Shown here piece by piece: positions 1-7,921 of a DNA stretch of 36,785 nt; position 1 is the first letter of the stretch, and each line of letters begins with the position of its first letter. Made by a program: the position numbers and the translations under genes. Below the pieces are notes generated by a model. It made no database searches. It was not told where the DNA came from and worked only from the letters and a program-made list of their open reading frames with translations. Source of the DNA: CAYURR01 sp964446745 (lineage in GTDB: Bacteria > Bacillota > Clostridia > Lachnospirales > WQUN01); the NCBI GenBank assembly GCA_964446745.1, contig CAYURR010000005.1:1-36785 (forward strand), in the 5' to 3' direction.

Positions 1-425
1 TCTGCGATTGGGGGAACTATTACCAAAAAAAGAACGGCTCCGATAGAGCTGCCCCCTTGAAAATAAGGGGACGGCGCGGTAAATGGTGTACCTGAAAGTA
101 ACAAAAGCAGTAACTTTCCCAAAAGCGTCCCGAAGATGTTAAACCCAATGCTTAAAACGAGGTACTTGAAAAACTTTTTCGGACCGATTCTGTGCTGGCT
201 GTTCATTTCAACAGATTGAATCCCTTTGGTTACATAAACAAAAATAGGTACGCCAAGAATAAATATAACTGCGTACCGGATGCACCATTCGGTCCAATAG
301 CCAACCATTGGGGCAATTCGGTCAAATATGAATTGCCTATAAATAAAGCCGATAAGGTAAAACACAACAAAACCTAAAATAATCAGGCCGGCGCCCTTTG
401 GTGAGTAGTCTTTGCCTTTGTCCAT
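1..425 (-). CDS. CPBP-family intramembrane metalloprotease, N-terminal part (truncated by window edge)
   Basis: The reading frame opens with an ATG at 425 (MDKGKDYSPKGAGLI) and stays open to base 1, giving 141 residues. An AAGGAG lies 10 bases upstream; the nearer ATG at 429 is out of frame. At least three hydrophobic segments are visible (about residues 12-30, 45-65 and 85-105). The fragment ends in a hydrophobic stretch, LFLVIVPPIA, of the kind that precedes the EExxxR motif in the CPBP (Abi/CAAX-like) family; that motif itself would be outside the window. Such proteases often sit beside LytTR/GHKL quorum-sensing pairs, where they process peptides or give self-immunity. The gene follows the kinase gene on the same strand after 84 bases. 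The family call rests on membrane topology and context, because the catalytic motifs are not in view. Confidence 0.6.
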   Translation of the reverse strand, partial: MDKGKDYSPKGAGLIILGFVVFYLIGFIYRQFIFDRIAPMVGYWTEWCIRYAVIFILGVPIFVYVTKGIQSVEMNSQHRIGPKKFFKYLVLSIGFNIFGTLLGKLLLLLLSGTPFTAPSPYFQGGSSIGAVLFLVIVPPIA

Positions 426-437
426 ACATCTGATTCT

Positions 438-474
438 CCTTATATAATTTATTTGTAGGTGTAATTATATAAGG
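438..474 (-). promoter_or_regulatory. Perfect 12-bp inverted repeat over the leader of the CPBP gene
   Basis: CCTTATATAATT (438-449) and its exact complement AATTATATAAGG (463-474) are separated by 13 bases. Read on the minus strand, the distal arm ends in the AAGG of the ribosome binding site, and the proximal arm contains a TATAAT-like -10 sequence. It could be a dimeric regulator site over a promoter, or an RNA hairpin that hides the ribosome binding site. No -35 consensus is visible, which would fit an activator-dependent promoter driven by the LytTR regulator encoded upstream; that link is inference. Confidence 0.45.
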
Positions 475-509
475 ATGTGGGTTTTAGATGGAAATTTGTG
501 TCTGAATGT

Positions 510-1832
510 TCAATTTTCGTCCGAAAGTGCGGTTTTATATCCGGTCATCATAACTGCTGCCTTGAACCAATTGTTTTCATAAGCATTGCTTACTGTGCCG
601 TGATACTTTTCTGCAACGCGTCGAATGCTTATCATTCCGATCGCATGGTGTTCTTTGTCTTTTTTGGTGCTTAGAAAAACGCCGTTTTGGACTATAGGGG
701 CAATTGAATAGCCATTTTCAAGCATTATCATGAGTATGCTGCCCTTACGTTTTATCTCCAATTTTACAAGCCTCAAACCTTCACTATCGGCCATGGAAGC
801 GGCTTCAATGGCGTTATCCAATAAGTTACCCAGTAAAGCGCAAATGTCCAGCTTGTTTACAATCAAATCATTATTTATAAAACCATCCACGGAAAACGTT
901 ACATTTTGCTGATACGCTTCCAGTGCCTTTTGGTTGATAACAGCGTTTGCGCTTTCGTTTCCTACATCCACTATAGACGATGCTGCCAGCTGATTTTCAT
1001 ATTCTTTGATACTGCGAAGTGCGTTGTCATCATTCTTTTCGGCAGCTAAAAGCCGCCATTGTATCAAGCTGTGTTTTAAATCGTGGCTTAGTATTTTTAT
1101 TCGTTCATCAGATGCTTGTTTTTGCAGTAGAAACTTTTCCATCATTTCATTTTTAGCGGCCAAAAGGTTAGCCTCGTTGGCCAAGTAGAAGTACTTGCAT
1201 ATAAAATAGTAAATAAAATATAACAGTAACCAAACGATAAGCAATCCCAAGATGAACACAACTGTATAACTATCTCGTTTGGATTCATCAAACCAAATAT
1301 CGAGTGTAAAAATGAACGTGCCAAATAAAAAGATGATTAAGGCTACAACAAGGCATCCTGACCAATATTTTTTCGGAAGATATTTTTTACCATTAGAATC
1401 AAAATGTATAACGACCAGAGCCAGAAGTCCATAAATAATATTGGCAAGTATTGCACTTAATAAAAATGATATAGGATGAAAATACTCTTTGGTGTTCCAA
1501 ACCATGTTATATGAAACTATCGACATGCTAATTAAATTAGCAAATTGAGTCATTATGCAACTCATAATACCGAAGAAAATACGTTCTTTTATACGCCCGC
1601 CCATAAATAATACAGGATAAATAATAATCACAATGAAGAGCGAAACAATATTAAAATTGCCCATAAACAAAAGCATAGATGATAGCACAGCTAAAACAAG
1701 AATGATACCAACAAGATATACTTTCTTGATTTTTGGCTTTAAGCCGATAGTTTTGTAATAGAATAACGTCGAGAGACAGCCGTTTGTGAAGCAGCTGAGC
1801 AATAATGTGGATATAATAAATGTATCGTTCAT
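510..1832 (-). CDS. Sensor histidine kinase, GHKL/AgrC type
   Basis: A 440-residue protein. About six membrane-spanning segments fill residues 1-210, followed by a coiled linker and a GHKL ATPase core. The phospho-acceptor motif is SHDLKHS with His250. The N box is LLGNLLDNAIEA, and the C-terminal GxG-like segment is HAIGMISIRRVAEKYHG. This layout (polytopic sensor plus HPK10-type kinase) matches kinases that sense peptide pheromones or antimicrobial peptides. It starts five bases after the LytTR regulator stop codon, so the two are co-transcribed, and a CPBP protease gene follows. No pheromone precursor gene is visible in the window, so the ligand is unknown. Confidence 0.88.
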   Translation of the reverse strand: MNDTFIISTLLLSCFTNGCLSTLFYYKTIGLKPKIKKVYLVGIILVLAVLSSMLLFMGNFNIVSLFIVIIIYPVLFMGGRIKERIFFGIMSCIMTQFANLISMSIVSYNMVWNTKEYFHPISFLLSAILANIIYGLLALVVIHFDSNGKKYLPKKYWSGCLVVALIIFLFGTFIFTLDIWFDESKRDSYTVVFILGLLIVWLLLYFIYYFICKYFYLANEANLLAAKNEMMEKFLLQKQASDERIKILSHDLKHSLIQWRLLAAEKNDDNALRSIKEYENQLAASSIVDVGNESANAVINQKALEAYQQNVTFSVDGFINNDLIVNKLDICALLGNLLDNAIEAASMADSEGLRLVKLEIKRKGSILMIMLENGYSIAPIVQNGVFLSTKKDKEHHAIGMISIRRVAEKYHGTVSNAYENNWFKAAVMMTGYKTALSDEN

Positions 1833-1836
1833 ATTT

Positions 1837-2586
1837 TTATATATGCTCCTGCAAGAATAATAGATATTTATCCCTTGACACCTTTTTCACCTCGCGTTTT
1901 ATACCCAGAGGCACACGCGCCCCGCCGGTCAGTATAAAATAGTCATCATCCAGTTCCTGAACATGATTAAAATTTACTATGAAATTGCGCATCAGAGGGT
2001 AGAAATTGGCGAAGTCAAGCATTTGCCCATACTCGGATAATGGTTTTACGAGCAGTTCGTATTCGGAGACAACGGTCTTTAATATTACTCTTCTGTTCTT
2101 TTCTCTTTTTAAATAAAGTATGTTGTCTTTCTGAATGGTTAGATCATCCAGAACACCGGAGTTTCTATATTTAAACGTAACATTTTCTGAACCGCTGGCT
2201 GAGTTGGCCAGCTTTTTTAGTATACTGGATACAGCCTCAGTGATCTCAGTTTCCAGATTATTTTTGAAAATATACCGGTAGGCACCATATAAATATCCCT
2301 CTCGAGACTGATGCTCCATTAACGTTGTAAACAGTAATAGAAATCCTGTATTTATCTCTTGAAGCCTTGCTGCTACTTGAAACCCGCTCACATCAGGCAT
2401 CTCAACATCCAGGAATATAATTTGATATAACTGCTTACCTTTTTCAATATGATCGATCAAGGCTTTTCCGCTTGCATACTTATGAATATCTGCTGCTTGT
2501 CCTCTGTCAGAAAATTCTTTATACAGTATGCGTTCAAATGTATCCAAAAAATGGATATCATCATCACAGATGGCTATTTTAAACAT
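1837..2586 (-). CDS. LytTR-family response regulator
   Basis: The chosen start (MFKIAICDDD) has AAGG six bases upstream; an in-frame ATG two codons earlier overlaps that site. The 249-residue protein has an N-terminal receiver domain with the acidic pocket CDDD (Asp8/Asp9) and the phosphorylation site in FLDVEMPD (Asp60). A C-terminal LytTR DNA-binding domain covers about residues 140-245 (ILYLKREKNRRVILKT, then FYPLMRNFIVNFNHVQELDDD). It forms an operon with the GHKL kinase downstream. Regulators of this class bind paired direct or inverted repeats and control peptide secretion, virulence or bacteriocin genes. Candidate targets are the AT-rich inverted repeats at 2611-2652 and 438-474. Confidence 0.9.
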   Translation of the reverse strand: MFKIAICDDDIHFLDTFERILYKEFSDRGQAADIHKYASGKALIDHIEKGKQLYQIIFLDVEMPDVSGFQVAARLQEINTGFLLLFTTLMEHQSREGYLYGAYRYIFKNNLETEITEAVSSILKKLANSASGSENVTFKYRNSGVLDDLTIQKDNILYLKREKNRRVILKTVVSEYELLVKPLSEYGQMLDFANFYPLMRNFIVNFNHVQELDDDYFILTGGARVPLGIKREVKKVSRDKYLLFLQEHI

Positions 2587-2610
2587 ATACATCCTTCTTT
2601 TAAGAATCTA

Positions 2611-2652
2611 TACTTTGTTATATAAATATATACTATCGCATATAGCAAAGTA
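2611..2652. repeat. AT-rich inverted repeat upstream of the LytTR operon
   Basis: TACTTTGTTATAT (2611-2623) and ATATAGCAAAGTA (2640-2652) match as inverted arms in 12 of 13 positions, with 16 bases between. The repeat lies between the MerR stop codon (2661) and the LytTR start (2586). It may be an operator for the LytTR promoter or a weak stem-loop ending the MerR transcript. It lacks a clear run of T residues, so it is not called a terminator. Confidence 0.45.
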
Positions 2653-2660
2653 AATATATA

Positions 2661-3440
2661 TTAAGTATCGCAATCATCTGCGCAAGCGCAATATATATTT
2701 ATGGCAGTTGAAACATATTGAGCAAGATTACCTTGTCCGAACCGATTGATAAACGCAGTAAAGCGTTCGTCGCTTATATATAGCTCACCTAAATAACTAA
2801 GCATTTTCTTGTCACAGTAATAAAAATGCTCCGATATATACATTTGCCATTGCCTTACTAAATTCTGAACCTCTCTGCACTCAGGAGGGTTATGCTGATA
2901 CATTGCAATAGATTCAAAAAAGGATTGTGCGGTAGATAACATATTTTCAAGCTGTTCCTGCTGTTTTTTGAGGCTGCTTTTGGAGTGAAGAGCTTCAAAT
3001 TCATTGTAACTATCCGTTTTACCCCATCGCTGAATAATTTCTTCTCTAAACTGGGCTTGCAAATCCAATATCTTTGAATTAGAAAACATATCAAATGAAA
3101 AATTATCCGAACCTTCAATTTCTTTATGAATAAGATCAATTAGGCCATCTAACCGTTCCCTTTGAGCTTGCAGTATGTGAAGATGATTTTTTAAAGCCTC
3201 CCGGCGATTATAGGCTGCGCTGTTTATTAACTGTTTAATCTCCTTTAAGGCAAAACCAACCTCACGAAAAAACAGGATTTCTTGTAGGCGGCATAAATCT
3301 GCTTCGGTATATAATCTGTATTTTGCGTCTGTGACGATAGACGGCTTTAAAAGACCGATCTCGTCGTAATAATGCAAGGTCCTGATTGTTATACCTGTTA
3401 AATTAGCTACTTCATGCACGGCTAAACGTTTTTCATTCAT
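2661..3440 (-). CDS. MerR-family regulator with TipAS ligand-binding domain
   Basis: The start chosen is MNEKRLAVHEVANLTG; it has AGAGGA nine bases upstream and overlaps the upstream gene's stop by eight bases. The 259-residue protein has an N-terminal MerR winged helix (residues 1-70; TIRTLHYYDEIGLLKPS is diagnostic), then a dimerising helix to about residue 120. A C-terminal TipAS domain follows (RWGKTDSY, then YLGELYISDERFTAFINRFG). TipAS domains bind thiopeptide or other multidrug-like ligands, and TipAL-type regulators activate their own operon. The promoter upstream of the preceding gene has the MerR-type 19-bp spacer with dyad, so autoregulation is likely. The gene is co-transcribed with a metallopeptidase, not with a transporter. 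Confidence 0.87.
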   Translation of the reverse strand: MNEKRLAVHEVANLTGITIRTLHYYDEIGLLKPSIVTDAKYRLYTEADLCRLQEILFFREVGFALKEIKQLINSAAYNRREALKNHLHILQAQRERLDGLIDLIHKEIEGSDNFSFDMFSNSKILDLQAQFREEIIQRWGKTDSYNEFEALHSKSSLKKQQEQLENMLSTAQSFFESIAMYQHNPPECREVQNLVRQWQMYISEHFYYCDKKMLSYLGELYISDERFTAFINRFGQGNLAQYVSTAINIYCACADDCDT

Positions 3441-4344
3441 TCCAAAAATCCTCTGTCGCATCTAAAATTTCTTTGGCCGGATGCAATGTGGCTTCGACAA
3501 TATTTATACCCGTCTTTTTCAAGTAGTGTTTCACTAAGTGATACCCGCAAGCATAGCCGGCACAATACGGTAATCCTACCGGCTCGTAATTCTGCATCAC
3601 TGCCATCTGATCACCATAGAGATATGCGGTTATGTTTTCAAGTCCCTGTACATCCAGGCTTTTATATATTATTGGCTTGATATGACCGTTTAAGGATTCT
3701 ATTGTTGTCTTTGAAACCCATGGCCCGACCTTTTCCTCTCCATATAAATAAGCGGCAAAATTTTCCGCAAGCCCTTCATTTACTATCATTTCAGCAAGCG
3801 TGATGTCGTTTCTCCATTTAATAAACTGGAAGCGAACGTTATGGTTGGTTTCATGGGCGAGTGCTACCGGTAATTGGCTTATTGTATAATCGTTTGGCAC
3901 AAGCCAACAAAAAATATATCCGGGAATACCGCCGTCACCGCAGTAACCATCATTCAATATAGTATAAGGGCTTTCAGCATTAGCAAGCAAAATAGTAAAC
4001 AGATACTCTTGAACAGGAAGTTCAATGCCATGTGCCGTAAAACAGTCTAGCGACTTTTTTATAGACAGCTCGCATTTATCCCATAGCTCGTTTGATGATA
4101 TTTGCTCAATGTTTACGCTTTGTGTTTCATCCACTTTTGCGGGGGCTAAATGACCGAGCATGGAGCTCGCCATGATGACATCGTACCCATTGGGGGTGGC
4201 TGCTTTCATTGGTATATGATAACAAGCAAATTTCTTTTCAAACGGCATCATCAGCTCATAACGGTAGATATCATTTCTCTTTTCAAATGGGGCAGCCATC
4301 ATTTTTGAATAAACCCCATCTGAACGTATTGCGTTTATCTTCAT
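3433..4344 (-). CDS. DUF2268-type putative zinc protease (HExxH)
   Basis: A 303-residue cytosolic-looking protein with a zincin motif, HETNH (His164, Glu165, His168), inside ALAHETNHNVRF. A downstream EGLAENFAAYL segment probably supplies the third metal ligand, as in the DUF2268 family of predicted Zn-dependent proteases. No signal peptide is seen. GAGAGG lies 10 bases before the ATG. It is the first gene of a two-gene operon with the TipAS-type regulator, and the MerR-type promoter lies directly upstream. Substrate unknown; pairing with a drug-sensing regulator suggests a stress or peptide-antibiotic response, which is inference. Confidence 0.78.
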   Translation of the reverse strand: MKINAIRSDGVYSKMMAAPFEKRNDIYRYELMMPFEKKFACYHIPMKAATPNGYDVIMASSMLGHLAPAKVDETQSVNIEQISSNELWDKCELSIKKSLDCFTAHGIELPVQEYLFTILLANAESPYTILNDGYCGDGGIPGYIFCWLVPNDYTISQLPVALAHETNHNVRFQFIKWRNDITLAEMIVNEGLAENFAAYLYGEEKVGPWVSKTTIESLNGHIKPIIYKSLDVQGLENITAYLYGDQMAVMQNYEPVGLPYCAGYACGYHLVKHYLKKTGINIVEATLHPAKEILDATEDFWNE

Positions 4345-4369
4345 ATGGTTTACACCTCTCTTTTTCTTT

Positions 4370-4400
4370 ATTGTACACTATGACGTAACGTGATAGTCAA
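4370..4400 (-). promoter_or_regulatory. MerR-type promoter: 19-bp spacer with central dyad
   Basis: On the minus strand, TTGACT (-35, 4395-4400) and TACAAT (-10, 4370-4375) are separated by 19 bp, longer than the usual 17. A near-perfect dyad occupies the spacer: CTATGACG-TAA-CGTGATAG on the plus strand, 4378-4396, 7 of 8 arm positions matching. An over-long spacer carrying the operator is the hallmark of promoters that MerR-family proteins activate by untwisting DNA. The promoter drives the DUF2268-MerR operon, whose second gene encodes the likely activator. Confidence 0.72.
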
Positions 4401-4411
4401 GATCTATAGTA

Positions 4412-4440
4412 TTGACATATATAATAAGTATACGTATAAT
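4412..4440 (+). promoter_or_regulatory. Consensus sigma-A promoter of the SRPBCC-marR operon with palindrome at -10
   Basis: TTGACA (4412-4417) and TATAAT (4435-4440) are perfect consensus hexamers with the ideal 17-bp spacer. A 10-bp palindrome, TATACGTATA (4429-4438), overlaps the -10 box and is a candidate operator for the MarR protein encoded in the operon. The divergent MerR-type promoter lies just 12 bp away, so the two could interfere with each other. Confidence 0.75.
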
Positions 4441-4492
4441 AGGCCTCGTCACATAGATAGACAAATCAAAAACACAAGAAAGAGGTAAATTT

Positions 4493-4903
4493 ATGGAATT
4501 CAGTTTCAAGGTGAGGGTTAATGCAGCGAAGGAAAAAATATGGCAATATTATGAGGATATTCAAAAATGGTACACATGGGAGGCGGATTTAGAGGATATT
4601 ACATTAGATGGCGGCTTTCAGACGGGTTCAACAGGAAAAATGAAGCTGGCCGGTATGCCTGCTTTGGATTATACGTTAACGAGTGTTGTAGAAAACAAGG
4701 AGTTCTGCGACAAAACAGTCACGCCGATTGGGGAACTGTATTTCAACCATCAGATTATAGAGGAAGGTTTGGGGACTTATATTCAGCATAGCGTTCGATT
4801 GGATACGGAAGATGTAACGACCGAAAAGCTCGGATTTTTAAAGCAAGTCTTTGCCGACGTACCGGATTCCATGATGCTGCTTAAAAGGGAAGTAGAAAAA
4901 TGA
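4493..4903 (+). CDS. SRPBCC (START/Bet v1-like) family protein
   Basis: A 136-residue protein beginning MEFSFKVRVNAAKEKIWQYYED, typical of SRPBCC helix-grip ligand-binding proteins: a first beta strand, then the 'vWeyi.d...w..W' helix. The GLGTYIQHSVRLD strand and C-terminal helix (FADVPDSMMLLKREVEK) complete the fold. AGAGG lies before the ATG. It overlaps the following MarR gene by four bases (ATGA), so the two are translationally coupled. Members bind hydrophobic ligands; pairing with a MarR regulator suggests a ligand-responsive unit, but the ligand cannot be told from sequence. Confidence 0.78.
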   Translation: MEFSFKVRVNAAKEKIWQYYEDIQKWYTWEADLEDITLDGGFQTGSTGKMKLAGMPALDYTLTSVVENKEFCDKTVTPIGELYFNHQIIEEGLGTYIQHSVRLDTEDVTTEKLGFLKQVFADVPDSMMLLKREVEK

Positions 4904-5358
4904 TCCCTTTTCCATCAAAAGACAAAGATAACTCTGAAGCATCTACGGGCTTGGTATTCATGCGAACCTATAACAAGTGGCATGGGGAAATCAAACGCCG
5001 TTTAAAGGGCATAGGCATAACTCACCCGCAATTTGTTGTACTAACCACCTTGGGCTATTTGGCGCAGTTTCACTATGAGATAACACAGGTCATGATCGCT
5101 TCTATGGCGGGCATGGATGTGATGTCCGTATCACAGATCTTTGTGCTTATAGAGAAGAAAGGCTGGGTAGAGCGAAAGCCGCATTCCAAAGATACTCGGG
5201 CAAATTCTGTGTTTTTGACACAGGCGGGCTTGGAAAAAATGGTACAAGCTTTGCCCATAGTAGAAGAGGTAGACGTCATTTTTTTTGGTTCGTTAGGGCA
5301 CAAGGAACAGGACTTTAGGCATTATTTGGACATGTTAGTAAAGTACAAGTTTGAATGA
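4900..5358 (+). CDS. MarR-family transcriptional regulator
   Basis: A 152-residue protein with the MarR winged helix: LKGIGITHPQFVVLTTLGYL leads into the helix-turn-helix QVMIASMAGMDVMSVSQIFVLIEKKGWVER, and the wing reads KPHSKDTRANSVFLT. N- and C-terminal helices should form the dimer interface. It is the second gene of the SRPBCC operon through an ATGA overlap. It probably represses this operon through the 10-bp palindrome on the promoter. Its inducer is unknown. Confidence 0.88.
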   Translation: MIPFPSKDKDNSEASTGLVFMRTYNKWHGEIKRRLKGIGITHPQFVVLTTLGYLAQFHYEITQVMIASMAGMDVMSVSQIFVLIEKKGWVERKPHSKDTRANSVFLTQAGLEKMVQALPIVEEVDVIFFGSLGHKEQDFRHYLDMLVKYKFE

Positions 5359-5381
5359 ACTAAAGATGAGGAGATAACAAA

Positions 5382-5935
5382 ATGCTTAAACTAAATCGGG
5401 AACAAATAAAATCATTGGTGCCGCTTTATTAAGACCATATCTCCCAAGAACTTGAATACGCATACAGGGGAGAGGCTCCATTTGGACCAGTGAAAATAGA
5501 TGTATATGCAGATAACATTACTAAACCGAATACGATGCTTCTAATTGACGGCTTTGCGGGGACAGCCCTGTATGGCGATGCGCAAAACAATGAAACCAAC
5601 CAAGAAATCAGAAAAATATTACTGGTTTATACATTTCAAAAATATATAGGCTGACAGGAAAAAGTCCCAAGCGGATATAACATGATTATGGTGGATAGAT
5701 CATCATATGAATCCATAAAGAGCCATTACCCTAATTTTTCATGGAAACCGGAAGGCAATAAGTTTGGATGGTTTTTACTCAAAGACGGCGCGGTAGTGAG
5801 CGAATGCACTTCCGTATGTATTTGATTCCCGTTTGGTGATGCTGGGACTTCAAGGAGGGCTCAAAAGAATTGGCGAAAAAGTTAGGTTTTGAGATAGTCG
5901 AGAAACGACGGCCGATATTTCTAAAGAAAAAATAG
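5382..5935 (+). pseudogene. GNAT acetyltransferase pseudogene
   Basis: A frame with a strong ribosome binding site (GAGGAG, eight bases from the ATG at 5382) encodes GNAT_acetyltran-like sequence but is broken. There are in-frame stops at 5430 (TAA), 5652 (TGA) and 5823 (TGA). Recognisable parts include EYAYRGEAPFGPVKIDVY, FGWFLLKDGAVVSECTS and, in another frame, LAKKLGFEIVEKRRPIFL ending at the TAG at 5933. The acetyl-CoA-binding stretch that should join the last two parts is missing, so an internal deletion is present as well as point stops. The gene is dead and once followed the SRPBCC-marR operon. A single sequencing error cannot explain three stops plus a deletion. Confidence 0.82.
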
Positions 5936-5977
5936 TAGTCATAGCAAATAAGTATTGAGGGGAGTGCTTTATATATT

Positions 5978-7879
5978 ATGAGTTTTAGCAAAACCACGAA
6001 GCGGATATTTATTGTTTCTCTTATCAGTATCGTGATTTTAGTTTTCATCGGGTGTATAGTCACATACATAAAAAATCAACCGGGCGAAAATAAGTCCGAA
6101 GCCGTGAATAGTATAGAGACAATCATAAACACAGAAAGCGCGGAAGTAAAAGTAGATGAGTTTATATATGGAACTTGGGTGGTAAATAATTTTTTGGGTT
6201 TTGATGCTATTACTAAGGATGATGCGGAATGGCCGGACGGTGAAAAGATTGTCGGTAAGACTGTTATCATTGGCAATGAACTGTTTTCCACAAAAGACTT
6301 TGGCGATGAATACGATAAATATGCCGTTGAAATCGAAAATCCGTCATATAGAATAGGAGAGGTGTTGACAGGCGAAGCATTTTCGCTGCGTGTATCGCAG
6401 TCAACGGCGGATCAATCCATCTCAAAGCTGAGCAATGAAGCTATTACATTAATAAACGCGCTATCATCTGACACTCAGATATCTGGTCCGGCGTTATATA
6501 TGATCGATAATAATCGGCTATTGATTTCGCTAAACTGCGATTATTTTGAGCTTGAAAGGCTGCCGATGGGCACAGTTGCTGCCAGTGGAATCGAAACGCT
6601 CATAGCCCCGACATTTGAGTTTGACAATGTATTGAGTTTTTCGGGTGACGGGTTTGCGAATGTAGTAAAGGACGGAAAATGGGGAGTCGTAAATGCGGAT
6701 GGAAAATTGGTTCTGGAGACTGTTTACGAATATACTCCCGGAGAGGTATATGAAGGGTTTTTTAATGGGCTTACTGTGGTTATGCAGAATGGAAAATACG
6801 GATTTGTAAATGAAGAAGGTAATATAGTTATACCTCTGGCATATGATTATTGCAGCAATTTTAAAAATGGTTTCGCCGATGTGCGTAAGGACGGAAAGTA
6901 TGGCGTAATTGATACCAATGGCACTGTGCTTGTACCAATTGAATATCAATCACTAAGTCTTTTACCAACAAGCTTAGCCATTGCGGCAAAGGACGTTAAG
7001 TGTGGCGTAATCGATATGACAGGGAATGAGGTTGTACCCTTTATTTACGATAATATTTCTGCACTCCCATTTGATTCAAACTACTATAACCATCTCTTTG
7101 CCATCTGGCAAAACGGTAAGGCTGCCCTGGCGGATATAGACGGGAATCCATTAACGGACTTTGTTTACGAGCACATAGACTTTTTCTCTGAAGAACGTGC
7201 ACTTGTAAGAAAAGAAGATGGTAAATGGGGATATATTGACAAAAATGGCGTCGAGATTATCCCGGCGGTTTATGAGAAGGCTTCGCAGTTCTATCATGGT
7301 CTTGCCAGCGTAACTGAGGATGGCGTGGATAGTTTTATTGATACAACCGGAACGGTCTCATTTGTAGGTAATGCATTGGGATTTTATGATAGTTATAATC
7401 TTGCCCTACGAAGTGACGACAATGGCAAATGGGGAGCCATAGACCGTACCGGAAAGCTTGTCGTCCCCATTGAATATGACGATATAAATATCTATGACGA
7501 AGTGCTTATATGGGTCAATGACAGGACAGAACAGCGTTCCGGTTATTATGACAAGGATGGTAACATCGTTGTGCCCTTGAGGCAGAATAGCACCGGAAAA
7601 GGCAGTAAACCTGCCGAAGGATTGATAGGGATTGAAAAAGATAATAAATGTGGCTATGTAGACTATGCCGGTAATAGCGTTGTTGAATTTGAGTATGATG
7701 CTGTGGGCGAATTCAATGGTGGGTTTGCTCCGGTGCAAAAGGATGATGTATGGGGCTATATAGACAAATCCGGGCAATACGTCGTTATGCCTGAATATGA
7801 TCAGGCACAAAGCTTTTCAAATGGGTGGGCTTGGGTTCAAAAAGATGGTAAATGGGGTATATTGAGGATAATACAATAA
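5978..7879 (+). CDS. WG-repeat (KWG) protein with N-terminal membrane anchor
   Basis: A 633-residue protein. Residues 8-30 form a hydrophobic segment (RIFIVSLISIVILVFIGCIV), acting as an uncleaved signal anchor that leaves the rest outside the cell. Residues 30-215 are a non-repetitive domain. From about residue 223 to the C terminus there are roughly twelve WG beta-repeats, e.g. DGKWGVVNADGKLV, DGKWGYIDKNGVEII and DVWGYIDKSGQYVV. Several repeats have decayed: KCGVID, KAALAD and VDSFID replace the Trp-Gly core. WG proteins are thought to be surface beta-propeller-like binding modules; no ligand or enzyme activity can be assigned. GGGGAG lies about 13 bases before the ATG. The stop codon is buried in the shared terminator with yjdF. 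Confidence 0.82.
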   Translation: MSFSKTTKRIFIVSLISIVILVFIGCIVTYIKNQPGENKSEAVNSIETIINTESAEVKVDEFIYGTWVVNNFLGFDAITKDDAEWPDGEKIVGKTVIIGNELFSTKDFGDEYDKYAVEIENPSYRIGEVLTGEAFSLRVSQSTADQSISKLSNEAITLINALSSDTQISGPALYMIDNNRLLISLNCDYFELERLPMGTVAASGIETLIAPTFEFDNVLSFSGDGFANVVKDGKWGVVNADGKLVLETVYEYTPGEVYEGFFNGLTVVMQNGKYGFVNEEGNIVIPLAYDYCSNFKNGFADVRKDGKYGVIDTNGTVLVPIEYQSLSLLPTSLAIAAKDVKCGVIDMTGNEVVPFIYDNISALPFDSNYYNHLFAIWQNGKAALADIDGNPLTDFVYEHIDFFSEERALVRKEDGKWGYIDKNGVEIIPAVYEKASQFYHGLASVTEDGVDSFIDTTGTVSFVGNALGFYDSYNLALRSDDNGKWGAIDRTGKLVVPIEYDDINIYDEVLIWVNDRTEQRSGYYDKDGNIVVPLRQNSTGKGSKPAEGLIGIEKDNKCGYVDYAGNSVVEFEYDAVGEFNGGFAPVQKDDVWGYIDKSGQYVVMPEYDQAQSFSNGWAWVQKDGKWGILRIIQ

Positions 7880-7921
7880 AGAAAAGCACAGGGAGCGTTA
7901 ATGCCCTCTGTGCTTTTCTTT
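7878..7921. terminator. Bidirectional terminator between the WG-repeat gene and yjdF
   Basis: AAAGAAAAGCACAG (7878-7891) pairs perfectly over 14 bp with CTGTGCTTTTCTTT (7908-7921), giving a stem with A/T-rich ends on both sides. It can therefore end transcripts from either strand. It overlaps the stop codon of the WG gene (7877-7879), and the yjdF stop codon (7898-7900) lies in its loop, so the two convergent genes share one compact terminator. Confidence 0.8.

Noticed and set aside
5779..6069. 96-codon minus-strand open frame over the GNAT pseudogene
   Set aside because: It is antisense to pseudogene and WG-gene sequence and has no convincing start or domain.
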